Part shown: one piece after another, positions 35,559 through 44,069 of the stretch
How positions within the stretch are numbered: the first letter of the stretch is position 1
Layout: each line of letters begins with the position of its first letter
Origin: Streptomyces sp. NBC_01262
GTDB taxonomy: Bacteria; Actinomycetota; Actinomycetes; Streptomycetales; Streptomycetaceae
Reading direction: 5' to 3'
Length of the DNA: 64,000 nucleotides
NCBI RefSeq assembly: GCF_036226365.1
Contig: NZ_CP108462.1
Location: 2,832,501-2,896,500, forward strand
Notes under the pieces: model-generated
Seen by the model: the letters and a program-made list of their open reading frames with translations, nothing else
Databases searched by the model: none
What the model was told of the DNA's origin: nothing
Program-made: the position numbers and the translations under genes

Positions 35559-37403
35559 ATGACGTCCGTCACCGAACAGCCCGCTGAACAACGGGCGCAG
35601 CCCGCAAGCGCGGCCGATCCGTTCTCGCAGGACCTGCTGCCCTCGTCCGAGGGCGCGTCGCGGGCCCTGCTCGGGTCGCTGCTCGCGCCGCATACGGCCG
35701 CGGTCTGGCTGGCCGGGGTGCTGCTGCTGGTGCAGCAGGCCGCCGTGCAGGCGGGGCCGTTGCTGGTGGCGTATGCGATCGACCGGGCGATCCCGGCCCT
35801 GCGGGAGGGCCGGCACGGTCCGGTGGTGGCGGTGGGGGTCGGGTATGTGGGGTGTGCGCTGGCGTCGGGGCTGTTGCAGCGGTGGTTCATCCGGGTGGCG
35901 GCGCTGATCAGCCAGGATGTGCTGCTGGATCTGCGCGGGCGGATGTTCCGGCATGCGCAGGCGCTGAGCCTGGACTTCCATGAGCGGTACACGTCGGGGC
36001 GGCTGATCTCGCGCGCGACCTCGGATGTGGAGTCGCTGCGGGAGCTGCTGAACGAGGGGCTGCAGGAGCTGCTGGGCGTCGTGCTGTCCGCCGTGTATAT
36101 CGCGGCGGTGCTGCTGTACCTGGACTGGGAGCTGGGCGCGGCGGCGCTGGTGTCGTTCGTGCCGCTGTACGGGATGATCCGGTCGTTCCGGAGGCGTTCG
36201 ATGACGGTCTACGGGAGGCGGTCCACGGCGATCGCGGCCGTGATCGTGAAGTTCGCGGAGACGATGAACGGCATCCGGCCGGTGCAGGTCTTCCGGCGCG
36301 AGCAGAAGAACGACGAGGCGTTCGGGGCGCTGAACCGCACCCACGAGCGGATCAACGGCGACGCGATCCTGGAGATGGCCCGCTATGTGGTGGGCTCGCG
36401 GCTGATCGCCAACACGGCGGTGGCCGGAATCGTGCTGTGGGGGGCGTACCGGGTGGCGGGCGGCGGGCTGGCGCTGGGGGTGCTGGCCGCGTCGGTGCTG
36501 TATCTGCGGCGGCTGTACGACCCGATCGACCGGCTGGGGATGATCCTGAACTCCTACCAGTCGGCGGCGGCTTCGCTGGAGAAGATCGCCGGCCTGCTGG
36601 CCCAGCGGCCGGCCGTCCCGGAGCCGGTCGCGCCGCGCCCGCTGCCCGCGACGGCGGAGGGCGTGCCGGGCCGGGAGGTGGTCTTCGACGCGGTCCGCTT
36701 CGCGTACCGGACGGGCGGCGAGGTGCTGCCGCGCTTCGATCTGCGGCTGCCGGCCGGGCAGACGGTCGCGGTGGTGGGGGCGACGGGCGCGGGGAAGTCG
36801 ACGCTGGCCAAGCTGCTGGCGCGGTTCTACGACCCGACGGCCGGCCGGGTGCTGCTGGACGGGGTGGATCTGCGCGAGCTGGCCCTGCCGGAGCTGCGGC
36901 GGGGGACGGTGATGGTGACGCAGGAGGCGTTCCTCTTCTCCGGGACGGTCGCGGAGAACATCGCGATCGGGAAGCCGGACGCCTCGCGGGAGGAGATCGA
37001 GCACGCGGCGAAGGCGATCGGGGCGCACGACTTCATCGCGGCGCTGCCCGAGGGCTATGACACGGACGTGCGCAAGCGCGGTGGCCGGATCTCGGCGGGG
37101 CAGCGGCAGTTGGTGGCGTTCGCGCGGGCGCTGCTGGCCGATCCGGCGGTGCTGATCCTGGACGAGGCGACCTCGTCGCTGGACGTGCCGGGCGAGCGGG
37201 CGGTGCAGCGGGCGATGCGTACGGTGCTCAGCGGCCGTACGGCGGTGATCATCGCGCACCGGCTTTCGACGGTCGAGATCGCGGACCGGGTGCTGGTGAT
37301 GGACGCCGGACGGGTGGTGGAGGACGGCACTCCGGCCGAACTCATCGCCGGTGAGGGCCGGTTCGCTGGGCTGCACCAGGCGTGGCGGGAGAGCCTCGTA
37401 TGA
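35559..37403 (+). CDS. ABC exporter half-transporter A2, canonical ATP site
   Basis: A 614-residue type IV half-exporter. ATG 35559 follows GGAG by about 10 bases; an in-frame TTG at 35544 is less likely. A 45-residue polar N terminus precedes six membrane spans and an ATPase with Walker A GATGAGKST, Q-loop TQEAFLF, catalytic Glu in LILDEATSSLD and H-loop IIAHRLST. The signature is RISAGQRQ rather than LSGGQ, as expected of the subunit facing a degenerate site. With A1 it should form one heterodimeric exporter, probably for a drug or lipid. Its stop overlaps the next start (ATGA). Confidence 0.92.
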   Translation: MTSVTEQPAEQRAQPASAADPFSQDLLPSSEGASRALLGSLLAPHTAAVWLAGVLLLVQQAAVQAGPLLVAYAIDRAIPALREGRHGPVVAVGVGYVGCALASGLLQRWFIRVAALISQDVLLDLRGRMFRHAQALSLDFHERYTSGRLISRATSDVESLRELLNEGLQELLGVVLSAVYIAAVLLYLDWELGAAALVSFVPLYGMIRSFRRRSMTVYGRRSTAIAAVIVKFAETMNGIRPVQVFRREQKNDEAFGALNRTHERINGDAILEMARYVVGSRLIANTAVAGIVLWGAYRVAGGGLALGVLAASVLYLRRLYDPIDRLGMILNSYQSAAASLEKIAGLLAQRPAVPEPVAPRPLPATAEGVPGREVVFDAVRFAYRTGGEVLPRFDLRLPAGQTVAVVGATGAGKSTLAKLLARFYDPTAGRVLLDGVDLRELALPELRRGTVMVTQEAFLFSGTVAENIAIGKPDASREEIEHAAKAIGAHDFIAALPEGYDTDVRKRGGRISAGQRQLVAFARALLADPAVLILDEATSSLDVPGERAVQRAMRTVLSGRTAVIIAHRLSTVEIADRVLVMDAGRVVEDGTPAELIAGEGRFAGLHQAWRESLV

Positions 37404-39157
37404 GGGGCCGTATGAAGGGCCGTATGAAGGGTCTGCCGAAGATCGACGCCTACGCCGATCCGGGCGAGCCCGGGGACCGGGGTCCGGCGCGGTTCCTGTG
37501 GTGGCTGCTGGTCAGCCAGCGGCACCGGGCGCTGGGCGGGGCGATGTACGGGACGGTGTGGATGGTGCTGCTGACGCTGCCGCCGTACTTCATGTCGCGG
37601 GCGATCGACGACGGGCTGGTGCCGGGCCGCATGCCGGAAGTACTGGGCTGGACGGCGGTCCTGCTGGTGGTGGGGTCGTTCAACGCCTGGGTGAGCATCA
37701 TGCGGCACCGCACGATGACCCGGCTGCGGATGGACGCGCGCTTCCGGGTGGTCAAGGTCGTGATGCGGCACGCGGTGCGGCTGGGAGCGGCGCTGCCGCG
37801 CCAGGCGCAGGCCGGGGAGGTGGTGACGGTCGGGGTCAGCGATGTGCAGACCATCTCCAACTCCCTGACCATGGTGGGCCCCGGAGTCGGCGCGGTGGTC
37901 GCGTATCTCGTGGTGGCCGGGGTGCTGACGGCGATCTCCGCGCCGCTGGCCGCCGTCATCCTGCTGGGCCTGCCGCTGATGGCGCTGCTTCTCGGACCGC
38001 TGCTGCGGCGGCTGCAGGGCACCGAAGGGGCGTACCGCGAGCGGCAGAGCGGGCTGACGGCCCGGATCGGTGACCTGGCAGGGGGCCTGCGGGTGCTCAA
38101 CGGCCTGGGCGGCAAGGAGTTGTACTCGGACGGCTTCCGGCGGGCCTCGCGGGACCTGCGGGAACAGGGGTACCGGGTCGGGTCGGTGACCAGCTGGGTG
38201 CAGGCGCTGGGCACGGGTCTGCCGACGCTGTTCCTGGCCCTGGTGACCTGGCTGGCGGCGCGGCTGACGGCTCGGGGGGACATCACGGTGGGCCAACTGG
38301 TGTCGGTGTACGGCTATGTGGCGGTGCTGGTGGGACCGGTGGCGTTCTTCATCGAGGGTTCCTACCAGCTCAACCGCGGCCTGGTGGCGGCCCGCCGGGT
38401 CGTACGCTTCCTGGCCCTGGAGCCCGCCGCCGATACCGGCACCCGCCCGGCCCCCGACGGCCAGGCGCCCTTCCACGACCCGGCGTCCGGGGTCGAGGTG
38501 GCACCGGGGCGGCTCACCGCCCTGGTCAGCGCCCGGCCCGCCGACTCCGCCGAGGTCGTGGACCGGTTCGGACGCTTCGGCGGATCGGCGGCCGCGTGGG
38601 GCGGCGTACGCCTGGACGAGATCGAGCTGCGCCATGTGCGGGCCCGGGTGCTGGTCGCCGACAACGAGGCCGAGCTGTTCGCCGGGACGCTGCGGGACAT
38701 GGTGAGCGGCCGCCGCGAGCACACCGATTCCGCGATCGCCCGGGCCCTGCACGCCGCCGTGGCGGAGGACATCGTCCAGGCGCTGCCGGACGGGCTGGAC
38801 TCGCGCGTCGACGCCCAGGGCCGCAGCCTGTCCGGCGGCCAGCGGCAGCGCGTACGCCTGGCCCGGGCGCTGCTGGCCGACCCGGAGGTGCTGCTGGCGG
38901 TCGAGCCGACCTCGGCCCTGGACGCGCACACCGAGGCGGCGGTCGCGGCCCGGCTGCATACGTACCGACAGGGCCGCACCACCGTCGTGACCGGTACCTC
39001 GCCGCTGCTGCTGGAGCGGGCGGACGCCGTGTACTACCTGGTCGAGGGCAGGGCGGTCGCGGTCGGCACCCACCGCGAACTGCTGGACGCCGAGCCGGGA
39101 TACCGGGCGCTGGTGGCCAGGGACTCCGATGTCGACGCCGAGGAGACCGTGGCATGA
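37400..39157 (+). CDS. ABC exporter half-transporter B1, ATPase lacks Walker A
   Basis: A 585-residue half-exporter overlapping the previous stop by four bases. The first codons contain a 12-base repeat giving MRGRMKGRMKG, so ATGs at 37400, 37412 and 37424 are all possible starts. The membrane domain looks normal, but the ATPase is decayed: the Walker A region reads TALVSARPADSAEVV with no GxxGxGK(S/T), the Q-loop region is VADNEAELFAG, Walker B is LLAVEPTSALD (Val for Asp) and the H-loop is TGTSPLLL. Only the signature RSLSGGQRQ is intact. It cannot bind ATP by itself but can complete the site of B2. Confidence 0.88.
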   Translation: MRGRMKGRMKGLPKIDAYADPGEPGDRGPARFLWWLLVSQRHRALGGAMYGTVWMVLLTLPPYFMSRAIDDGLVPGRMPEVLGWTAVLLVVGSFNAWVSIMRHRTMTRLRMDARFRVVKVVMRHAVRLGAALPRQAQAGEVVTVGVSDVQTISNSLTMVGPGVGAVVAYLVVAGVLTAISAPLAAVILLGLPLMALLLGPLLRRLQGTEGAYRERQSGLTARIGDLAGGLRVLNGLGGKELYSDGFRRASRDLREQGYRVGSVTSWVQALGTGLPTLFLALVTWLAARLTARGDITVGQLVSVYGYVAVLVGPVAFFIEGSYQLNRGLVAARRVVRFLALEPAADTGTRPAPDGQAPFHDPASGVEVAPGRLTALVSARPADSAEVVDRFGRFGGSAAAWGGVRLDEIELRHVRARVLVADNEAELFAGTLRDMVSGRREHTDSAIARALHAAVAEDIVQALPDGLDSRVDAQGRSLSGGQRQRVRLARALLADPEVLLAVEPTSALDAHTEAAVAARLHTYRQGRTTVVTGTSPLLLERADAVYYLVEGRAVAVGTHRELLDAEPGYRALVARDSDVDAEETVA

Positions 39158-40875
39158 CCGCCCTGCCGATCGCCGGACCGGCCGACGTGCGCCGGGCCGT
39201 GCTGCGCCTGATCCGCGCCGACGGCCGCACCTTCGCCGTCCTCCTTGCCGTCAACTCCCTCTCGGCATGCGCCGGGCTGGCCGGGCCGTGGCTGCTCGGC
39301 CGCATCATCGACGAGGTCCGGGCGGGCTCGGGGACCGGGGCCGTGGACCGGCTGGCGCTGGTCATCGTCGCCTGCGCGCTGGTCCAGCTGCTGCTGACCC
39401 GTTACGCCCGCTACATCGGTTTCCGCTTCGGCGAACGCGTTCTGGCCCGCGTCCGCGAGCAGTTCGTCGACCGGGCTCTCGCGCTGCCGGCCTCGGTGGT
39501 GGAACGGGCCGGGGCCGGTGATCTGACGGCCCGGGGCACCGGCGATGTCACGTCGATCGCGTCGAGCCTGAACGATGTCGGGCCCACGATGCTCGTCTCG
39601 GCCGTGCAGTGCCTGTTCCTGTTCGGCGCGGTCTTCGTGATCGACCCGGTGCTCGGCGGCATCGGGCTGCTCGGCCTGATCGGCATCCGGTACGCGCTGC
39701 GCTGGTACCTGCGGCGCGCCCGGGACGCGTATCTCGCCGAGGGCGCCACCAACTCCGAGGTCGCCGGGATCCTGGCGGCCACCGCCGCCGGGGCGCGTAC
39801 CGTCGAGGCCTTCGGCCTGCGGGAACAGCGGCTGGCGGCGAGCGGGGACGCCATCGAGGAGAGCCGGCGCAAGCGGTTCGCCACGCTGGCACTGCGGAGC
39901 GTGTTCTTCCCGGCCGTGGAGATCTCGTATCTCGTCCCGGTGGCCGGCGTGCTCGTCGTGGGGGCTCTCCTGCACGCCCACGGCGCGGTCAGCGTGGGCG
40001 CGGTGGCCGCCGCCGCGCTGTATCTGCGGCAGGTCGCCGAGCCGCTGGACCAGATCCTGATGTACTTCGATCAACTCCAGGCCAGCAGCGCCTCCTTCGC
40101 CCGCATCGAGGGCCTGGCCACGGCCCCGCGCGCCTCCTCGGCGGCCTCCCCGGTGCCGGACGGCGACCTCATCGAGGTCTCCGGCGTCCGCTACGCCTAC
40201 GACGACGGCGCCGGTCCGCAGGTCCTGCACGGCATCGACCTCACCGTCCGCCCCGGCGAACGCCTCGCCGTCGTCGGCCCGTCCGGCGCCGGCAAGTCCA
40301 CGCTCAGCCGCCTGCTCGCGGGCATCGACGCCCCGGTGTCCGGCTCCGTCACGGTCGGCGGTGTCCCCGTCTGCGACCTCGGCCCCGAGCAACTGCGGCG
40401 CCATGTCGTCCTGGTCACCCAGGAACACCACGTCTTCCTCGGCACCCTGCGCGACAACCTGCTCATCGCCGCCCCCTGCGCGACCGACCCGGAGCTCCTC
40501 GCCGCCCTCGCCACCGTCGGCGCCGACTGGGCCACCGATCTCGACTCCTCCCCCAGTCTCGACGGCTCCCAGTCCCAGCAACTCGCGCTCGCCCGCGTCG
40601 TCCTGGCCGACCCCCACACGCTCATCCTCGACGAGGCGACGGCTCTGCTCGATCCCCGTACCGCCCGCCACACCGAGCGTGCGCTGGTCTCCGTCCTGGC
40701 GGGGCGCACCGTCATCGCCATCGCCCACCGGCTCCACACGGCGCACGACGCGGACCGGGTGGCCGTCATGGAGGGCGGCCGGCTGACGGAACTCGGCACG
40801 CACGACGCGCTCGTGGCGGCGGGCGGGGCGTACGCGGCGCTGTGGCACTCCTGGCACGGCGACCCGACGGGCTGA
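39154..40875 (+). CDS. ABC exporter half-transporter B2, signature motif lost
   Basis: A 573-residue half-exporter coupled to B1 by an ATGA overlap (39154-39157). Six membrane spans precede an ATPase with intact Walker A (GPSGAGKST), Q-loop (TQEHHVF), Walker B and catalytic Glu (LILDEATALLD) and H-loop (IAHRLHT). The signature motif is replaced by LDGSQSQQ. It is the mirror image of B1: B2 supplies the nucleotide site and B1 the signature, giving one complete composite ATP site per heterodimer. Substrate unknown. Confidence 0.9.
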   Translation: MTALPIAGPADVRRAVLRLIRADGRTFAVLLAVNSLSACAGLAGPWLLGRIIDEVRAGSGTGAVDRLALVIVACALVQLLLTRYARYIGFRFGERVLARVREQFVDRALALPASVVERAGAGDLTARGTGDVTSIASSLNDVGPTMLVSAVQCLFLFGAVFVIDPVLGGIGLLGLIGIRYALRWYLRRARDAYLAEGATNSEVAGILAATAAGARTVEAFGLREQRLAASGDAIEESRRKRFATLALRSVFFPAVEISYLVPVAGVLVVGALLHAHGAVSVGAVAAAALYLRQVAEPLDQILMYFDQLQASSASFARIEGLATAPRASSAASPVPDGDLIEVSGVRYAYDDGAGPQVLHGIDLTVRPGERLAVVGPSGAGKSTLSRLLAGIDAPVSGSVTVGGVPVCDLGPEQLRRHVVLVTQEHHVFLGTLRDNLLIAAPCATDPELLAALATVGADWATDLDSSPSLDGSQSQQLALARVVLADPHTLILDEATALLDPRTARHTERALVSVLAGRTVIAIAHRLHTAHDADRVAVMEGGRLTELGTHDALVAAGGAYAALWHSWHGDPTG

Positions 40876-41147
40876 GAGCCGCCCAGCTTGAATCGTTTCT
40901 GTCCGGTTCCGCAGCCGTGTCACCGCGGCAAATTCTCCGCACGGTTTGCGCCACGCATGCGGCCCCTATGCAGGCCCTTTGCCACAGAGGGATAACCCTC
41001 AAGTCTTCCTCCCCTCAATGACATGTACGGGTAAAGAGTGGCAACCTTCGACCAGCTATCGCACAGGACTCGAACAGCCGCGTCATAGCAATCGCTCAAT
41101 CCCCCCGCACGGCTCAACTCCACCGTCACAGTCGTAGGAGTACGAGA

Positions 41148-43538
41148 GTGAGACGATCCCCCCGCAAGGCTGTCGCAGCCGCATCCCTGGTTGCCTCCGC
41201 CGCGTTCCTGGCCGTCGGCCTTCCGTCGACCGCCGCCAACGCGAAGCCCGCCCCCCACCTGAGCCCCCTCCGCGCAGGCGCCACCCAGGCACAGCTCTCC
41301 CCCGCCCAGCGCACCGCGCTGATCAAGGCCGCCGACGCCAAGACCGGCGTCACCGCCAAGTCGCTGGCCCTGGGCGCCAAGGAGAAGCTGGTCGTCAAGG
41401 ACGTCATCAAGGACGGCGACGGCACCGTCCACACCCGCTACGAGCGCACCTACGCCGGACTCCCGGTGCTCGGTGGCGACCTCGTCGTGCACACGCCGCT
41501 CGACACGGGCACGTACAGCACGACGTACAACAACAACCGGCACACGGTCTCGGTCCCCACGACCACCGCCACCGTCGCCGTCGCCACCGCCAAGACCAAG
41601 GCGATAGCCGCCGCCAAGGCCGCCGACGCCGTCAAGCCCGCCGTCACCAGCGCCCGCAAGGTCGTCTGGGCCGGCACCGGCACTCCCAAGCTGGCCTATG
41701 AGACCATCGTCAGCGGCCTCCAGGACGACGGCACGCCGAGCAAGCTGCACGTCATCACCGACGCCGCCACCGGCGCGAAGCTCTCCCAGTTCGAGGGCGT
41801 CGAGACCGGCACCGGCAACAGCCAGTACAGCGGCACCGTCACCATCGGCACCACGCTGTCCGGCTCGACGTACCAGCTGAACGACACCACGCGCGGCACC
41901 CACAAGACGTACAGCCTCAGCAACGGCACGTCGGGCACCGGCACCCTGATGACCGACTCGGACGACACCTGGGGCACCGGCTCCGGCTCCAACACCCAGA
42001 CGGCCGGCGTCGACGCCCACTTCGGCGCCCAGACCACCTGGGACTTCTACAAGAACACCTTCGGCCGGAGCGGCATCAAGAACGACGGCGTCGCCGCGTA
42101 CTCGCGCGTCCACTACAGCACCGCGTACGTCAACGCGTTCTGGGACGACGACTGCTTCTGCATGACCTACGGTGACGGCACCAGCAGCACCCACGCGCTG
42201 ACCTCGCTCGACGTCGCGGGCCACGAGATGAGCCACGGCGTCACCTCCAACACCGCGGGCCTGAACTACACCGGTGAGTCCGGCGGTCTCAACGAGGCCA
42301 CCTCCGACATCTTCGGCACCGGCGTCGAGTTCTACGCGGCCAACAGCACCGACGTCGGTGACTACCTCATCGGCGAGAAGATCGACATCAACGGTGACGG
42401 CACCCCGCTGCGCTACATGGACGAGCCCGACAAGGACGGCGGCTCCGCCGACTCCTGGTACTCCGGCGTCGGCAACCTGGACGTCCACTACTCCTCGGGC
42501 CCGGCGAACCACATGTTCTACCTGCTCTCCGAGGGCAGCGGCTCCAAGACCATCAACGGCGTCACCTACAACAGCCCGACCTCCGACGGCGTCGCCGTCG
42601 CCGGTATCGGCCGGGCCGCGGCGCTGCAGATCTGGTACAAGGCGCTGACGACGTACATGACGTCGAGCACCAACTACGCCGGTGCCCGCACCGCCGCACT
42701 GTCGGCCGCCTCGTCGCTGTACGGCGCCAGCTCCGCCCAGTACGCCGGTGTCGGCAACGCCTTCGCCGGTATCAACGTCGGCGCCCACATCACCGTCCCG
42801 ACCTCGGGCGTCACCGTCACCAACCCGGGCAGCCAGAGCTCCACGGTCGGCACCGCGGTCAGCCTGGCCATCACGGCCAGCAGCACCAACAGCGGCTCGC
42901 TCACCTACGCCGCCACTGGCCTGCCCACCGGCCTGTCGATCAGCTCCTCGACCGGCGCGATCACCGGCACCCCGACCACGGCGGGCACGTACAGCACCAC
43001 CGTCACGGTCACCGACAGCACCGGCGCCACCGGCACGGCCGCCTTCACCTGGACGGTCAGCACCTCGGGCGGCGGCGGCAGCTGCACCTCCACCCAGCTG
43101 CTCGGCAACGCGGGCTTCGAGTCCGGGGCCACCACCTGGACCGCGACCAGCGGCGTCATCACCAGCTCCACCAGCCAGGCGGCCCGTACCGGCTCGTACA
43201 AGGCCTGGCTCGACGGCTACGGATCGACGCACACGGACACCCTGTCCCAGTCGGTGACCATCCCGAGCGGCTGCACGGGCACCACGTTCACCTTCTGGCT
43301 GCACATCGACTCGGCAGAGACCACCACCAGCACCGCGTACGACAAGCTGACGGTCACCGCCGGATCCACCACCCTGGCCACCTACTCCAACCTGAACAAG
43401 GCCACCGGGTACGTCCAGAAGTCCTTCAGCCTCTCGGCCTTCGCCGGGACGACCGTCGCCCTGAAGTTCAGCGGCGTCGAGGACTCCTCGCTCCAGACCA
43501 GCTTCGTCATCGACGACACGGCGGTCACCACGTCCTGA
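41148..43538 (+). CDS. Secreted M4 (thermolysin-like) metallopeptidase
   Basis: A 796-residue pre-pro-enzyme. GTG 41148 follows TAGGAG. Signal peptide (about 1-32), a propeptide (FTP/PepSY type, to about 215), then the catalytic domain with the zinc motif HEMSH (359-363) and third ligand E383 in GLNEATSD. The M4 C-terminal half contains DVHYSSGPANHMFY. After about residue 550 come an Ig-like module (SLTYAATGLPTGLSISSSTGAITGTPTTAG spread over about 580-635) and a C-terminal beta-sandwich starting LLGNAGFESG. It degrades proteins outside the cell; the extra modules probably anchor or target it. Confidence 0.93.
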   Translation: MRRSPRKAVAAASLVASAAFLAVGLPSTAANAKPAPHLSPLRAGATQAQLSPAQRTALIKAADAKTGVTAKSLALGAKEKLVVKDVIKDGDGTVHTRYERTYAGLPVLGGDLVVHTPLDTGTYSTTYNNNRHTVSVPTTTATVAVATAKTKAIAAAKAADAVKPAVTSARKVVWAGTGTPKLAYETIVSGLQDDGTPSKLHVITDAATGAKLSQFEGVETGTGNSQYSGTVTIGTTLSGSTYQLNDTTRGTHKTYSLSNGTSGTGTLMTDSDDTWGTGSGSNTQTAGVDAHFGAQTTWDFYKNTFGRSGIKNDGVAAYSRVHYSTAYVNAFWDDDCFCMTYGDGTSSTHALTSLDVAGHEMSHGVTSNTAGLNYTGESGGLNEATSDIFGTGVEFYAANSTDVGDYLIGEKIDINGDGTPLRYMDEPDKDGGSADSWYSGVGNLDVHYSSGPANHMFYLLSEGSGSKTINGVTYNSPTSDGVAVAGIGRAAALQIWYKALTTYMTSSTNYAGARTAALSAASSLYGASSAQYAGVGNAFAGINVGAHITVPTSGVTVTNPGSQSSTVGTAVSLAITASSTNSGSLTYAATGLPTGLSISSSTGAITGTPTTAGTYSTTVTVTDSTGATGTAAFTWTVSTSGGGGSCTSTQLLGNAGFESGATTWTATSGVITSSTSQAARTGSYKAWLDGYGSTHTDTLSQSVTIPSGCTGTTFTFWLHIDSAETTTSTAYDKLTVTAGSTTLATYSNLNKATGYVQKSFSLSAFAGTTVALKFSGVEDSSLQTSFVIDDTAVTTS

Positions 43539-43569
43539 GCACCTGATAGGACGTAGATCACACTGGGCG

Positions 43570-43600
43570 ACGTGGACCACCATGCTAAGGTGGTCCACGT
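43570..43600. promoter_or_regulatory. 12-base inverted repeat overlapping a putative csp promoter
   Basis: ACGTGGACCACC (43570-43581) and GGTGGTCCACGT (43589-43600) are perfectly complementary with a 7-base spacer. The spacer and right arm contain TGCTAAGGT, an extended -10-like sequence. The element may be the operator of the csp promoter or an mRNA hairpin at its 5' end; it also lies just after the M4 gene. Confidence 0.5.
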
Positions 43601-43627
43601 TGCTCGTGTGGTACCCATGAACTTTGT

Positions 43628-43667
43628 GTGCGCCAGATTGAATGCGATCTGGCGCACTTTTGTTTTT
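43628..43667 (+). terminator. Intrinsic terminator in the csp leader
   Basis: GTGCGCCAGAT (43628-43638) pairs perfectly with ATCTGGCGCAC (43647-43657), followed by TTTTGTTTTT (43658-43667). This is a textbook terminator, rare in such GC-rich DNA, and lies 45 bases before the csp start codon with no room for a separate full promoter after it. It may act as an attenuator. Confidence 0.85.
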
Positions 43668-43712
43668 CCGGCTGTGTCCGGTGTGGGAACCCATCCCCTG
43701 AAGGAGACAGTT

Positions 43713-43916
43713 ATGGCCACCGGAACCGTGAAGTGGTTCAACTCGGAAAAGGGCTTCGGCTTCATTGAGCAGGACGGCGGCGGCGCCGACGTCTTCGCCC
43801 ACTACTCGAACATAGCGGCTCAGGGCTTCCGTGAGCTGCTCGAGGGCCAGAAGGTCGAGTTCGACGTCACGCAGGGCCAGAAGGGCCCGCAGGCGGAGAA
43901 CATCCGCGCCCTCTGA
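43713..43916 (+). CDS. Cold-shock protein (CSD)
   Basis: A 67-residue OB-fold nucleic-acid-binding protein. ATG 43713 follows AAGGAGA. The RNP-1-like [11 protein letters not shown] and RNP-2-like DVFAHYSNI motifs are intact, as are [10 protein letters not shown] at the start and KGPQAENI at the end. It binds single-stranded RNA/DNA as an RNA chaperone. The frame is open upstream to an ATG at 43617, which would add 32 residues through the terminator hairpin, but no ribosome site supports that start. A DEAD-box helicase gene follows, a functionally sensible pair in RNA remodelling. Confidence 0.95.
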   Translation: MATGTVKWFNSEKGFGFIEQDGGGADVFAHYSNIAAQGFRELLEGQKVEFDVTQGQKGPQAENIRAL

Positions 43917-43931
43917 GCCGACGCTCAGCGC

Positions 43932-43965
43932 CGGGCGGCCCGCACCACTGGGTGCGGGCCGCCCG
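43932..43965 (+). terminator. Terminator after csp
   Basis: A 15-base perfect stem (GGGCGGCCCGCACC with GGTGCGGGCCGCCC, plus a closing C-G) has a 4-base loop and is followed by CTCTTTCT. It separates the csp transcript from the helicase gene. Confidence 0.8.
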
Positions 43966-44069
43966 CTCTTTCTGCGCCCCTCGCGCAATTTCGCGGCCCG
44001 CCGCGCGGGGGACCGGTGTCACCGCGGGTCGCTGCGCGCCCGTTGTCGCATCCACGAAAGGTCCCCATC

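Noticed and set aside
33741..37376. A 1211-codon minus-strand open frame opposite the ABC exporters
   Set aside because: It is an antisense shadow in high-GC coding DNA, dominated by Arg, Gln and His, with no domain; the plus strand has clear ABC motifs.
43617..43916. An N-terminally extended cold-shock protein from ATG 43617
   Set aside because: No ribosome site, and the extension would be encoded by the terminator hairpin; ATG 43713 has AAGGAGA and gives the standard length.
40920..43988. A 1022-codon minus-strand open frame opposite the M4 protease
   Set aside because: Antisense shadow with Gly/Val/Ala repeats and no domain pattern.
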